This document shows, piece after piece, positions 1 through 8,533 of a DNA stretch of 64,000 nucleotides. The notes below the pieces were generated by a model. The model did not search any database. It saw only the letters and a list, made by a program, of their open reading frames with translations, and was not told the origin of the DNA. A program made the position numbers and the translations under genes. Source of the DNA: Byssovorax sp. (GTDB taxonomy: Bacteria; Myxococcota_A; Polyangia; Polyangiales; Polyangiaceae); assembly GCA_025362495.1 (NCBI GenBank), contig JANYGI010000121.1, positions 1 to 64,000 on the forward strand. The letters run 5' to 3'. Position 1 is the first letter of the stretch; each line of letters opens with the position of its first letter.

Positions 1-279
1 CCGGAGCGCGAGCATCAGCGCCTGCAACGAATCCTCTCCGAGGATGTGCTTCTCGGTGACGGCGCCAACCGAGCTGTGGATGGCGACCGGGGCTCCCCAG
101 CAACAGCTATCGTCGGGTTGCTCCTCGCCGGGCGCGAGCGGTCGGGGTCCGCTGGGCTCGGAGGGATCGACGTCGTCGAACACGAGGCGAACTGGCCTGC
201 CAATCAGGATGCGTACAGCGATGGGCTGGGTCGTCCCCGACGCGATGAATTCCAGGGTTCGCTCGGCGATGACGTCCAT
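1..279 (-). CDS. DUF6968-like hypothetical protein, 3' end beyond window edge
   Basis: The minus strand is open from an ATG at 279 to the window edge (93 codons, no stop). The reading has an ERTLEF start, a RILIGRPVRL segment, a Cys-Trp pair in the middle (DDSCCWGAPV) and a GEDSLQALMLAL end. This order (short strand, IGRP motif, central Cys, then G-x-DSLQAL-x-LAL helix) is what I know of DUF6968 proteins, small proteins of unknown function common in Myxococcota. The gene begins 32 bases after the stop of the broken AraC gene and probably shared its transcript. The start is the only ATG that keeps the family-like N-terminus; the same frame is open further upstream because it is also the frame of the AraC N-terminal half. 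Family assignment is by recall of the motif pattern. Confidence 0.6.
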   Translation of the reverse strand, partial: MDVIAERTLEFIASGTTQPIAVRILIGRPVRLVFDDVDPSEPSGPRPLAPGEEQPDDSCCWGAPVAIHSSVGAVTEKHILGEDSLQALMLALR

Positions 280-311
280 CGCAGGCCTGATGGCGCACGG
301 TGCCCCCCTCG

Positions 312-945
312 TCAAGCAGGCGATCCCCGCGCCACCCCACCCGAAGCGGCGGCCGTCGGGCTCATCGAGCGCCGGAACGACCGCGGCGTTTGCCCGACGG
401 CGCGCTTGAAGTCCCTCCCGAAGTGGGCCTGATCGGCGTACCCGAGAGAGGGGGGGCAAGAGCGGAGTCAGGAACGCTTCGGTGATCGCGACGCGGTCGT
501 GCGCGTCGGGCGCTCCCTCGATCGCCCGGGCCCACGCGGTCGCCTGCGAGCCCAGGAGCTGTTCTAGCGGGAGGACACGATCGGTGAGGGTCGCCATCGA
601 CGCGCCCAGGAGCGGATGGAACATCACCGGTCGAAACGAGATGCCGAACATGCGTCCTTCGCCGACGAGGCGCCGCGCGAAGCGGCCAGTCTGTACACCG
701 ACGAGCTCGGCGCGCGGCTCGCCGGCCGCGTCGACGTGGACGACCTGCGCCGCGGGGTGGGGCAAGGCCTCTCCCGTGAAGGGCGAGCGCAGCACCCAGC
801 GCACCGACCAGAAGTGATGGACGTGCGCCGCGAGCGCCGCGGAAGGCACGATGCGTCGCCCGTCGAGCAGGCCGTCGGGCCGCGGCGCGCGCACGATCCC
901 GCGCGGCGGCGGCACCCGGTTCGACTCGCGCGCTTCGTCCGCCAT
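312..945 (-). pseudogene. AraC-family regulator with internal deletion and frame change
   Basis: From ATG 945 the frame encodes a complete-looking N-terminal sensor half (DUF6597-like; segments HVHHFWSVRW, HPAAQVVHVD, FGISFRPVMFHPLLG) ending at AFLTPLLPPLS near 447. In the next frame, starting about 446, the sequence resumes as LGYADQAHFGRDFKR and QTPRSFRRS, the second helix-turn-helix of an AraC DNA-binding domain, and stops at 312-314. The whole first helix-turn-helix, roughly 80 residues in this family, is missing and the two halves are out of frame. The simplest reading is an internal deletion with a frame shift, giving a pseudogene. A sequencing error could explain the frame change but not the missing residues. 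The frame of the N-terminal half happens to stay open into the next gene. Confidence 0.75.
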
Positions 946-1018
946 GACCCGCGAACGGTACGTGAATCGTCGCGTTTGTTCAATACGCGCGCCGCCCGGG
1001 GTGGCATACGCGTGCTTC

Positions 1019-1522
1019 ATGATCAAAGCATTCGATGTGTCCGTCGCGATGTTCGTCCGGGGGCTCACCAACCTTAAAGGCCAACTGAAGAAGGCCGAGG
1101 CGCACGCGGCGTCGCGAGAGCTCGATCCCGCAGCGCTGCTGTCCGCGCGGCTCGCCGACGACATGTACACTCTCGCCGCGCAGGTGCACTGGTCCGGCGG
1201 GGCGGCGGAGCTGAGCGTGCAGCGGCTCCTCGGGATCACGGTGGCGCCGCAGACCGAGGAGGCGAAGAGCTTCGCCGGGCTCCACGAGCGGCTCGACGCC
1301 AAGATTGCCTATCTGCGCGCGGTCGATCCGGCGGCCCTCGAAGCCGGCCTCGCTCGCACGATCGAGATCCCGCACCGCGGCGGATCGATGTCATTCACGG
1401 GCGATCGATTCCTGACCGAGCTCGCGATCCCGAGCTTCTTTTTTCACCTGACGTCGGCGTATGCCATCCTCCGCCACGAGGGCGTGCCGCTCCAGAAGGG
1501 CGATTTTCTCGGCTCCTGGTGA
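1019..1522 (+). CDS. DUF1993 family protein
   Basis: 167 residues from ATG 1019. The protein reads MIKAFDVSVAMFVRGLTNL at the start, has LADDMYTLAAQVHWSGGAAE in the middle and ends with SFFFHLTSAYAILRHEGVPL and KGDFLG. These are the hallmarks of DUF1993 (DinB-like four-helix bundle) proteins of about 165-170 residues: the xADDMxPLxxQVxxA segment and the C-terminal FFHxxTAYxILRHxGVxxGKxDFLG segment. Function is unknown; the DinB-like fold suggests a small-molecule or metal-dependent enzyme, but that is inference. An open frame upstream to 851 is shadow of the AraC remnant and was not used. The gene precedes gnd by 80 bases on the same strand. Confidence 0.8.
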   Translation: MIKAFDVSVAMFVRGLTNLKGQLKKAEAHAASRELDPAALLSARLADDMYTLAAQVHWSGGAAELSVQRLLGITVAPQTEEAKSFAGLHERLDAKIAYLRAVDPAALEAGLARTIEIPHRGGSMSFTGDRFLTELAIPSFFFHLTSAYAILRHEGVPLQKGDFLGSW

Positions 1523-1602
1523 GCGCGGACGCGAGGGGGTGACGTCGAGCGCGAGGCGTCCCATGGACTGCGCGCGTCGATCGGCGCGAACCGAGGTGAG
1601 CC

Positions 1603-3099
1603 ATGGCGACCGGAGAGATGGACTCCACGAAGCAGGCGTTCGGGGTGATCGGGCTCGACGTGATGGGGAGGAACCTGGCGCTCAACGTCGAGCGTCATGG
1701 CTTCTCGGTGGCCGTGTTCAACCGCACCTGGGCCAAGACTGAAGAGCTCGTGCGCGGCGCCGGGGCCGGGAAGAACCTCCGCGCCGCGAGGACGCCGGCC
1801 GAGCTGGTGAGCCTGCTGGAGACGCCGCGGAAGATCCTGCTGATGGTCAAGGCCGGCGCGCCGGTGGACGCCGTGCTCGGCGAGCTGACTCCGCACCTCC
1901 AGCCGGGCGACATCGTGATTGACGGAGGCAATTCACTCTATCTCGACACCGAACGTCGTATGGCGGAGCTCGCCCGGACCGGGATCCGCTTCCTCGGCAT
2001 GGGCGTTTCCGGCGGCGAGGAAGGAGCGCTGTGGGGGCCGAGCCTGATGCCCGGCGGCGATCAGACTGCCTATCAGGCCGTCGAGCCCATCCTGATGGCG
2101 ATCGCCGCGAAGCCGCCCGACGACGCGCCCTGCGTGACCTGGGTCGGGGCGCGAGGCGCCGGGCACTTCGTCAAGATGGTCCACAACGGCATCGAGTACG
2201 CCGTGATGCAGATGATCGCCGAGACCTACGATCTCCTGCGCCACGTGGCCGCCCTCGACAACGCGGCGATCAAGGCCGCCTTCGAGGAGTACGGGCGGGG
2301 CGAGCTCCGCGGGTTCCTGATCGAGATCACCGCCCAGGTCCTCGGGACACCCGATCCCGAGGGCAGCGGGCAGAGCCTCGTCGACGTGATCCTCGACGCC
2401 GCCGAGCAGAAGGGAACAGGCAAGTGGACCGAGCAACACGCGCTCGATCTCGGGGTGCCGGTGCCGACGATCGCCGCCGCCGTCGACGCGCGCATGCTCT
2501 CGGCGCTCAAGGGCGAGCGCGTCGCGGCGTCGAAGCTGCTCACCGCGCCGGCGCGGGTCGGGCCGCCCGAAGGCATCGAGTCGTTCGTCGCCGACCTCGG
2601 CCACGCCCTCTATTGCAGCACGCTCTGCGCGTACGCGCAGGGCATGGCGATGATCATCGAGGCCAACCGGCAGTACGATTACGGGATCCGCCCCGACGAG
2701 GTCGCGCGGATCTGGAAAGCAGGCTGCATCCTCCGCGGGGCGGTCCTCGACGAGATCAAGAAGACGTTCCAGGAGGAGCCGCAGATTGCCAATCTGCTGA
2801 TCTCGGAGCGCTTCCGCGCCTGCTTCGGGCTGCACCAGGGGGCGTGGCGGCGGACGCTGCGGACCGCCGTGCTCGCCGGGATCGCCACGCCGGCCCAGCA
2901 GGCCTCGCTGGCCTATTACGACACCTACCGTCGCGAGCGCCTGCCCGCCAACCTGATCCAGGCGCAGCGCGATCTCTTCGGCGCCCACACCTACGAGCGG
3001 ATCGATCGGCCCGGCTCGTTCCACACCGACTGGTCGACCGGCAACGAGAACGAGCGGATCACCACCGCGCCGCCAGGCCGTCCGCGGCGCGTGGCGTGA
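1603..3099 (+). CDS. gnd: 6-phosphogluconate dehydrogenase (decarboxylating)
   Basis: 498 residues, slightly longer than the usual 470. It oxidises and decarboxylates 6-phosphogluconate to ribulose 5-phosphate, making NADPH in the oxidative pentose phosphate pathway. Visible motifs are the N-terminal dinucleotide fold (GVIGLDVMGRNLALN), GGNSLYLDTERR, the GMGVSGGEEGALWGPSLMPGG substrate loop, the catalytic KMVHNGIEYAVMQ segment with Lys, His and Asn, the family signature DVILDAAEQKGTGKWT, and the C-terminal GSFHTDW that reaches into the neighbouring subunit. GAGGTGAG just before ATG 1603 supports this start. The usual Ala of the glycine loop is Asp here (GLDVMG), which should not stop function. 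It stands alone, with no zwf or gnl neighbours. Confidence 0.97.
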   Translation: MATGEMDSTKQAFGVIGLDVMGRNLALNVERHGFSVAVFNRTWAKTEELVRGAGAGKNLRAARTPAELVSLLETPRKILLMVKAGAPVDAVLGELTPHLQPGDIVIDGGNSLYLDTERRMAELARTGIRFLGMGVSGGEEGALWGPSLMPGGDQTAYQAVEPILMAIAAKPPDDAPCVTWVGARGAGHFVKMVHNGIEYAVMQMIAETYDLLRHVAALDNAAIKAAFEEYGRGELRGFLIEITAQVLGTPDPEGSGQSLVDVILDAAEQKGTGKWTEQHALDLGVPVPTIAAAVDARMLSALKGERVAASKLLTAPARVGPPEGIESFVADLGHALYCSTLCAYAQGMAMIIEANRQYDYGIRPDEVARIWKAGCILRGAVLDEIKKTFQEEPQIANLLISERFRACFGLHQGAWRRTLRTAVLAGIATPAQQASLAYYDTYRRERLPANLIQAQRDLFGAHTYERIDRPGSFHTDWSTGNENERITTAPPGRPRRVA

Positions 3100-3200
3100 C
3101 GCCGAAGGCGCGGCCTGCGGGCAGCGTGGCGACATCGTCGGGCGTCGTCGGGGTGGCGCGTACCGCCGGGCCGCGTGATCCGCTACCCTCGGCGCCGCTG

Positions 3201-4781
3201 ATGCTGAGACCCGGCGACGCGTTCGAGCGCTACACCATCGAGGCTCTGCTCGGTCAGGGCGGCATGGGCTGCGTTTACCGCGCGCACGATCCACGGCTCG
3301 GTCGCCGCGTCGCCGTGAAAGTGATCTCCGACGGCGCGACTCACGTCGACGCCAACGCGCGCCTGGTGCGCGAGGCGCGCTCGGCCGCGGCCCTCGATCA
3401 CCCCAACGCCATCGCGATCTTCGACGTCGGCGAGCGCGACGGCGCGCCGTACATCGTGATGGAGCTGGTCGAGGGACGGACGCTCCGGCGCACGCCCGGC
3501 GAGGCCGCGGCGTCGATCGCGGCGAGCGTCGCCCAGCTCGCCGACGTCGCGCGCGCGCTCGCGGGGGCGCACAAGCGCGGGCTGATTCATCGCGATATCA
3601 AGCCCGAAAACGTGATGGTCCGCGACGACGGCGTGGTGAAGGTCCTCGACTTCGGCATCGCGCGCCGCACCGGTGGGAGCGTCGATCCGAGCGGCCCGAC
3701 GCAGGCGCCGGCGGTGCCGACGCTGACGGTGGAGGGCATGAAGCTCGGGACACCGGTGTACATGGCGCCCGAGCAAATCCGCGGCGACGAGCTCGACGGT
3801 CGCACCGATCAGTTCGCGTGGGGCGTGCTCGCGTACGAGCTGCTCGCCGGTCGCCTCCCCTGGCGCGGCGCGAACGACGCGCTCGCCGTGATGGCGTCGA
3901 TCCTCGCCGACGCCGCGGCCCCGGGCCCGCTCGCGAGCGCCGGCGTGAGCCCCGAGATCGCGAGCGTGGTGCTGCGGACGCTGGAAAAGCGCCCCGAGGA
4001 TCGCTTCGCGTCGATGGACGATCTGCTGCGCGCGCTCGACGCCGCGGGTCGCGGTGAGCCGCTCGCGCCGCTGAAGAAAAATGTCGAGCCCGCGGGGAGC
4101 GCGACGCTGGCGCAGCAGTTCTCGACCGGCGAGGTGCGCGAGGTGCTCGGCAAGGCGATCGAGAACCAGGCGGCAAAACAAGGCTCGACGCGGCTCGGCT
4201 TCGACGAGCTGATCGCCGTGGCGGCCGAGGTCGGCGTCGACGTGGCGTCGCTGCGGGACGCCAGCCGCGCGCTGCGCGTGCGCGACGAGCAGCAGTCGAC
4301 GGCGACCGAGCTCGCGGCGAAGCGCGACGCGTGGCTCCGGCAAAAGCGGCTGCTTTTCCACCGTCACGCGGGCGTTTACGCGATCGTCAACGCCGCGCTC
4401 CTGGTGCTCGGCCTGGTGCTGCTGAGCTTCACGCCGTGGTGGATCTGGTTCTTGCCAGCGCTGGCGTGGGGCGTCGGCCTGGCCATCCACGGCCTGATGG
4501 CGCTGACGTCGAACGAGGCCGACTGGAAAGAGCACCACGAAAGGATGCAGGCCTGGGAAGAGGGTCGGCGGCGGCGCCACGAGGTCGCGCTGGCCCGCGC
4601 CGGCGAGCCTCGCGGTCGCGGCGGGCGACGCGAGGAGCGGCGTCGCGTCGCGGCCGCGCCCGAAGCCGAGAGGCTGCGCGTGGCGCCAGAGGCCGGCGGA
4701 AATCGCGCGGCAACCGGCGAGGACGACGACGACGAGGAGGCGCTCGCCGAGGCGCCCGAGGTGAAGCGCCGGAAGCGCTGA
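3201..4781 (+). CDS. Ser/Thr protein kinase with C-terminal 2TM domain
   Basis: 526 residues. Residues 1-275 are a Hanks-type kinase: glycine loop LLGQGGMGCVYRAHD, Lys40 in VAVKV, HRDIKPEN at 130-137, DFG at 150-152 and GTPVYMAPEQ, all intact, so active kinase is expected. After a helical linker (residues about 300-385) two close hydrophobic helices (about 388-435, TPWWIWFLPALAWG between them) followed by a charged tail match the small 2TM domain often found at the end of bacterial kinases. The tail is rich in Arg and ends in an acidic run (EDDDDEEA). The frame is open far upstream inside gnd; ATG 3201 was chosen because the kinase fold begins immediately after it. A TACCCT box lies 11 bases before the ATG. 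DUF350 and lipoprotein genes follow closely and may be co-transcribed. Confidence 0.93.
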   Translation: MLRPGDAFERYTIEALLGQGGMGCVYRAHDPRLGRRVAVKVISDGATHVDANARLVREARSAAALDHPNAIAIFDVGERDGAPYIVMELVEGRTLRRTPGEAAASIAASVAQLADVARALAGAHKRGLIHRDIKPENVMVRDDGVVKVLDFGIARRTGGSVDPSGPTQAPAVPTLTVEGMKLGTPVYMAPEQIRGDELDGRTDQFAWGVLAYELLAGRLPWRGANDALAVMASILADAAAPGPLASAGVSPEIASVVLRTLEKRPEDRFASMDDLLRALDAAGRGEPLAPLKKNVEPAGSATLAQQFSTGEVREVLGKAIENQAAKQGSTRLGFDELIAVAAEVGVDVASLRDASRALRVRDEQQSTATELAAKRDAWLRQKRLLFHRHAGVYAIVNAALLVLGLVLLSFTPWWIWFLPALAWGVGLAIHGLMALTSNEADWKEHHERMQAWEEGRRRRHEVALARAGEPRGRGGRREERRRVAAAPEAERLRVAPEAGGNRAATGEDDDDEEALAEAPEVKRRKR

Positions 4782-4806
4782 CGACTCGGCTACGCTGGGC
4801 GCGAAC

Positions 4807-5352
4807 ATGAACGCGACCCTCTTTCTCTTCGGTCTCGGCAAGGTCTTCTTCGGCATCATCGTCGGCGCTGCGGGCATCTTCAGCGCCTCGCGCCTGCTCG
4901 GGCGGATGATCCGCTGGGGCGACACCGAGGCCGAGACCAAGCGCGGGAACCTCGCCGCGGCGGTGCTCGAGGCCGCTGCGGTGATCTCGTTCGGCGTCCT
5001 CGTACAGCACGCCGTGACGGCCACGTTCACGGCGATGGATCTCGCGTACCGCGGCCAGGCGCCGCACCCGGCGATGATCGCGCGCTTCGCGCTCTATGGC
5101 CTCATCCATGTGGGCGTCTCGCTCACGGTGGGCGCGTTCTCGCTGGCGATCGGCGCCTGGATTTACGGCAAGCTCACCCGCGGCGTCGATGAGATGGCCG
5201 AGGTGCGCAAGGGCAACGTCGGGCCGGCGCTGGTGCTCGGCGCGGTGCTGGTGGTGATGGCGCTCGTGACGGCGCCGGGGCTGCAAATGGCGCTCGAAGG
5301 CCTGATCCCGCTGCCGACGCTCGACCGCGACGAGATGGTCGCGCCGTCGTGA
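4807..5352 (+). CDS. DUF350 family membrane protein
   Basis: 181 residues with about five hydrophobic helices in two similar halves. Each half carries the family's K/R-x-G-N motif before a helix: KRGNLAAAVLEAA near residue 40 and RKGNVGPALVLGA near 137. DUF350 (YjfL-type) proteins are inner-membrane proteins of unknown function, often next to lipoproteins or transglutaminase-like genes, as here. Its stop codon overlaps the GTG start of the next gene by 4 bases (GTGA), so the two are translationally coupled. A TACGCT box lies 10 bases before the ATG without a clear -35. Confidence 0.8.
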   Translation: MNATLFLFGLGKVFFGIIVGAAGIFSASRLLGRMIRWGDTEAETKRGNLAAAVLEAAAVISFGVLVQHAVTATFTAMDLAYRGQAPHPAMIARFALYGLIHVGVSLTVGAFSLAIGAWIYGKLTRGVDEMAEVRKGNVGPALVLGAVLVVMALVTAPGLQMALEGLIPLPTLDRDEMVAPS

Positions 5353-6242
5353 TCACGCGGCGTCTTCCCTGGTTTGTCGCCGCGGCCGCGCTGCTCGGCG
5401 CGTCGGGGTGCTGTCGCATCCTCGATGTGGAAGGCGACGATCCCGACCCCGAGCCCACCCCGACGACGAAGGCCGAGGAGCTCGGCACGGCGAGCTTCCC
5501 CGCAGGCGCGAAGGCGAACGCGGCGATCCACACCTGGAGCGCGAAGCGACTCAAGCCCTCGGTCTACCGGGTCGGCTACGCCCTCACCGCGTCGGAGAGC
5601 GCAGCTGTGGATGGCTCTCTCCACGACTACGCGACCCGCGTCGGCTACGCGGACGAGGGCGACGGCAAGTTCCGCTGGGTGCCTCCGACGGGGTGCAGCG
5701 GCGACATGCACTGTGTCTTCTCGGACCTCGTGGCGCGCGACGCGCCGGATCTCGCGCCGCTGGTGGATCGCTTTCGCGCCCGCAAGGCCGCGATCGGCCT
5801 GTCGACGATGGATCTCGCGGCGCTGGTCGTCACCTTCGTGCAGAACATCCCTTACGAGATCCCCAGGGAGGAGCCTTTTGGCGTGCTCCCGCCCGCGCTC
5901 GTGGTGGCCCGGCGCAAGGGCGATTGCGACTCGAAATCGCTGCTGGCGCACGTGATCCTGCACTCGCTCGGCTACGACACGATGATGCTCTCGTCGTCGG
6001 CGCACCACCACTCGATGCTGGGGATCGCGCTCCCGGCGTCGGGGACGAAGATCACCTACAGCGGACGCGATTACGCCTTCACCGAGATGACGGCGCGCGG
6101 CTCGCCGATTGGCCACATCAACGCCGATCTGCTGCGGCCGAACGACTGGAAGCCGGTGCCGTTTCGCTACCCGGACGCCGCGGCTCCGCCGGTGAAAGCG
6201 ACACCGACGGCGCCCACGCCGAAGAGGTCCCCGGGGCGCTGA
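5349..6242 (+). CDS. Transglutaminase-like lipoprotein
   Basis: 297 residues from GTG 5349, overlapping the DUF350 stop. The N-terminus is a lipoprotein signal (hydrophobic run then LLGASGC). A Pro/Thr linker follows, then a domain with GDCDSKSLLAHVILHSLGYD near residue 197, the Cys-containing helix of transglutaminase/protease folds, and HHHSMLGIAL about 25 residues on, giving a plausible Cys-His pair; the acid residue may be in the FTEMT segment. A Pro/Thr-rich tail ends the protein. Likely periplasmic, anchored to a membrane; bacterial relatives act as peptidases or crosslinkers, but no substrate can be named. The coupling to DUF350 suggests they work together at the membrane. Confidence 0.7.
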   Translation: MITRRLPWFVAAAALLGASGCCRILDVEGDDPDPEPTPTTKAEELGTASFPAGAKANAAIHTWSAKRLKPSVYRVGYALTASESAAVDGSLHDYATRVGYADEGDGKFRWVPPTGCSGDMHCVFSDLVARDAPDLAPLVDRFRARKAAIGLSTMDLAALVVTFVQNIPYEIPREEPFGVLPPALVVARRKGDCDSKSLLAHVILHSLGYDTMMLSSSAHHHSMLGIALPASGTKITYSGRDYAFTEMTARGSPIGHINADLLRPNDWKPVPFRYPDAAAPPVKATPTAPTPKRSPGR

Positions 6243-6429
6243 ACGTATCCTGTCCTGGGTGGCGGAGCACGGTTCCGTGCGGCGTGGCCTCGGAACGAGC
6301 GAGGTCCCTCGCGCCAATGATGTTATGACCGACTTCTCGTGAAGTGGACCCGGATCAGGAGCTTCGCCCCTCCCCCATTGCGCGCCGTGGTGGGACGCGC
6401 GCGCCGGGCCGAGCCCGACGGAGGCCCGC

Positions 6430-8028
6430 GTGGCCAGTGACCGCGGCCGCTGGGACGACGTCTGCCACGATCTGCGGACGCCGCTCTCAATCATCCTCGG
6501 CTACAGCGAGATGCTGCTCGAGGACGTCGAGAATCTGCCGGCGTGGAAGGCGCGCGCTCTCGATGTGCAGCGCGTCCGCGAGACCGGCCACCGGCTCCTG
6601 CGCATCCTCGACGACGCGATGGCAGCGAGCCGCGCCGAGGCCGTGGCCGAGGGCTTTCCCGTGCTCTCCGCGCGGCTTCACCGCGCTCTGCGCGCCCCGC
6701 TCGACGAGGCGCGCGGCGCGATCGACCGCGTGGTCGACGACACGCGAGGCACCGCGGAGAGCGACGCCATCCTCGTCGATCTCGAGCGGATCCGCACGGC
6801 CGGTCGCCGCTTCGACGCCCTGCTCGAAGAGCTCGCGCCGCCGCCGACCGTCGAGGCGGTCGCGCTCCGTGACGCCCCGCTGCCGCGGCCCATATCGAGG
6901 CCTTCCTGGCTGCCTCCGCCGCCCGGGATGCCTCGCAACGAGCCACGCGAGAGCGTCCCCGCGCCGGGCTCGATCCGCGCCCTGACTGGCAAGCTGCTCG
7001 TCGTCGACGACAACGAGAGCAACCGCGCGGTGCTCTCGCAGCGCCTCTCGCGGCAAGGACACACGGTATCGGTGGCGGCCGGCGGCCTCGAGGCGCTCGC
7101 GCTGCTCGGCCGCGAGCGCTTCGATCTGGTGCTGCTCGACGTGATGATGCCCGACATGGATGGGTATCAAGTCCTGGAACGGATGAAGTCCGATCAGGTG
7201 CTCCGGCACCTCCCCGTGGTGATGATCTCGGCGCGCGGCGACCTCGAAGGCATGGTGCGCTGTCTCGAGCTCGGAGCCGAGGACTACCTCGCCAAGCCCT
7301 TCAATCCAGTGCTCCTCCGCGCGCGCATCGGCGCCTCGCTCGCCCAGAAGCAGCAGCGCGATCGCGAGCGCTTCTACATCGAGCGCCTCCGCCTGGCCCA
7401 GGAGCAGTCGGAGTCTCTGCTGCTCAACGTGCTCCCCAAGGCCATCGCCGATCGCCTCAAGCGCGGCGAGAGCGCCATCGCCGACTACTTCGAGGCCGTC
7501 ACGGTGCTGTTCGCCGATCTCGTCGGCTTCACGGCGTACGCGGCCCGCCTCGCGCCGGCCACCGTGGTCGAGCGGCTCAACGAGATCTTCACCGCCTTCG
7601 ACCGCCTGGCCGAGCGCCACGGGGTCGAGAAGATCAAGACCATCGGCGACGCGTACCTGGCCGTCGGCGGCCTGCCCGTGCCGCGCCCCGATCACGCCGC
7701 CGCCATCGCCGAGCTGGCGATGGACATGCAGAAAGAGGTCGAGATCTTCAACCGGCGCACCGGCGAGAACATCGTGATCCGCACCGGGATCCACAGCGGC
7801 CCCGTCGTCGCCGGGATCGTGGGCACCACCAAGTTCAGCTACGATCTCTGGGGCGACACCGTCAACACCGCGAGCCGGATGGAGTCTCACGGCGTGCCCG
7901 GAGCCATCCAGATCTCCGAGGCGACGCGCCGCCTGCTCGACGGCAAGTACGTGATCCAGTCGCGCGGCACCATCGACGTGAAGGGCAAAGGCCCGATGGA
8001 GACGTCGCTGCTGCTCGGTCGCAGATAG
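6430..8028 (+). CDS. DHp-DHp-REC-adenylyl cyclase signalling protein
   Basis: 532 residues from GTG 6430, with GGAGG eight bases upstream. Residues 10-70 form a histidine-kinase dimerisation helix with the H box CHDLRTPLS (His13); residues 80-135 look like a second, diverged copy (LHRALRAPLDEA, His84). There is no ATPase domain. Residues 187-305 are a receiver domain with Asp193/194, phospho-acceptor Asp237 and Lys289. Residues 355-530 are a class III cyclase: metal-binding Asp362 and Asp407, Lys403 and Asp472 selecting adenine, Asn479 and Arg483 for catalysis. The product is therefore expected to be cyclic AMP, controlled by phosphorylation of the receiver by a separate kinase. The protein is soluble, with no membrane segment. 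Confidence 0.92.
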   Translation: MASDRGRWDDVCHDLRTPLSIILGYSEMLLEDVENLPAWKARALDVQRVRETGHRLLRILDDAMAASRAEAVAEGFPVLSARLHRALRAPLDEARGAIDRVVDDTRGTAESDAILVDLERIRTAGRRFDALLEELAPPPTVEAVALRDAPLPRPISRPSWLPPPPGMPRNEPRESVPAPGSIRALTGKLLVVDDNESNRAVLSQRLSRQGHTVSVAAGGLEALALLGRERFDLVLLDVMMPDMDGYQVLERMKSDQVLRHLPVVMISARGDLEGMVRCLELGAEDYLAKPFNPVLLRARIGASLAQKQQRDRERFYIERLRLAQEQSESLLLNVLPKAIADRLKRGESAIADYFEAVTVLFADLVGFTAYAARLAPATVVERLNEIFTAFDRLAERHGVEKIKTIGDAYLAVGGLPVPRPDHAAAIAELAMDMQKEVEIFNRRTGENIVIRTGIHSGPVVAGIVGTTKFSYDLWGDTVNTASRMESHGVPGAIQISEATRRLLDGKYVIQSRGTIDVKGKGPMETSLLLGRR

Positions 8029-8115
8029 GCAATGATGGCGGGCGGTGGATACCCATGCTCCGCCGTCGCGTCCCGCTTGTCACGCTCCAGACGGAATGGT
8101 AACGTCGCTCCCTTC

Positions 8116-8514
8116 ATGGCGATCGATATTCAAGAATCCCTGCGGATCGTGACGATCCTGCTCCCCGGTGTCACCTCGGAAGAGGACGTCGTTGCCCTGG
8201 CGCAGGGCATCAAGGGTCACCTTCTGCGTGCCACGGCTCCGATTGCCTTCGTCATCGATCTCACCGAGAACGACGGCGGCACGGCGAAGCAGCGGCGCGA
8301 GGTCGGCGAGTTCTTCTCGGGCAAAGGTGCGCGCTTCGGGCTCTGCGCCGGCATCGCCGCGGTGGCCAGGAGCGAAGGACAGCATGCCTTCCTGCGCGGC
8401 ATCCTGGCGATGGGGCCGATGCCGTGCCCCTATCGCCTCTTCGAGAGCCAGGGCGAGGCGAGCAGCTGGGCTCGGACGCGGATCCGCGCGGCCGAGAAGC
8501 CCGTCGCCGACTGA
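8116..8514 (+). CDS. STAS/SpoIIAA-like hypothetical protein
   Basis: 132 residues from ATG 8116. An alternating hydrophobic pattern (IVTILLPGVTSEEDVVALAQ, then APIAFVIDLTEND, then FGLCAGIAAVARSE) resembles the small STAS-like proteins that follow signalling genes in myxobacteria: strand, helix, a central strand ending in a conserved Asp, then two more strand-helix units. An upstream ATG at 8032 in the same frame would add 28 basic residues lacking this pattern and was not used. It lies 87 bases after the cyclase gene and may be a partner in its pathway. The family call is inferred from secondary-structure pattern only. Confidence 0.5.
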   Translation: MAIDIQESLRIVTILLPGVTSEEDVVALAQGIKGHLLRATAPIAFVIDLTENDGGTAKQRREVGEFFSGKGARFGLCAGIAAVARSEGQHAFLRGILAMGPMPCPYRLFESQGEASSWARTRIRAAEKPVAD

Positions 8515-8533
8515 CGACGACGGGGCCTCTCCG

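Noticed and set aside
2031-3200. Extension of the 2TM kinase frame far upstream into gnd
   Set aside because: The upstream part is Arg/Asp-rich antiphase reading of gnd; ATG 3201 begins the kinase fold.
1933-3294. A 453-codon antisense open frame across gnd
   Set aside because: It is complementary to gnd, whose motifs are all present, and its Arg/Gly/Ala composition is that of a GC-rich shadow frame.
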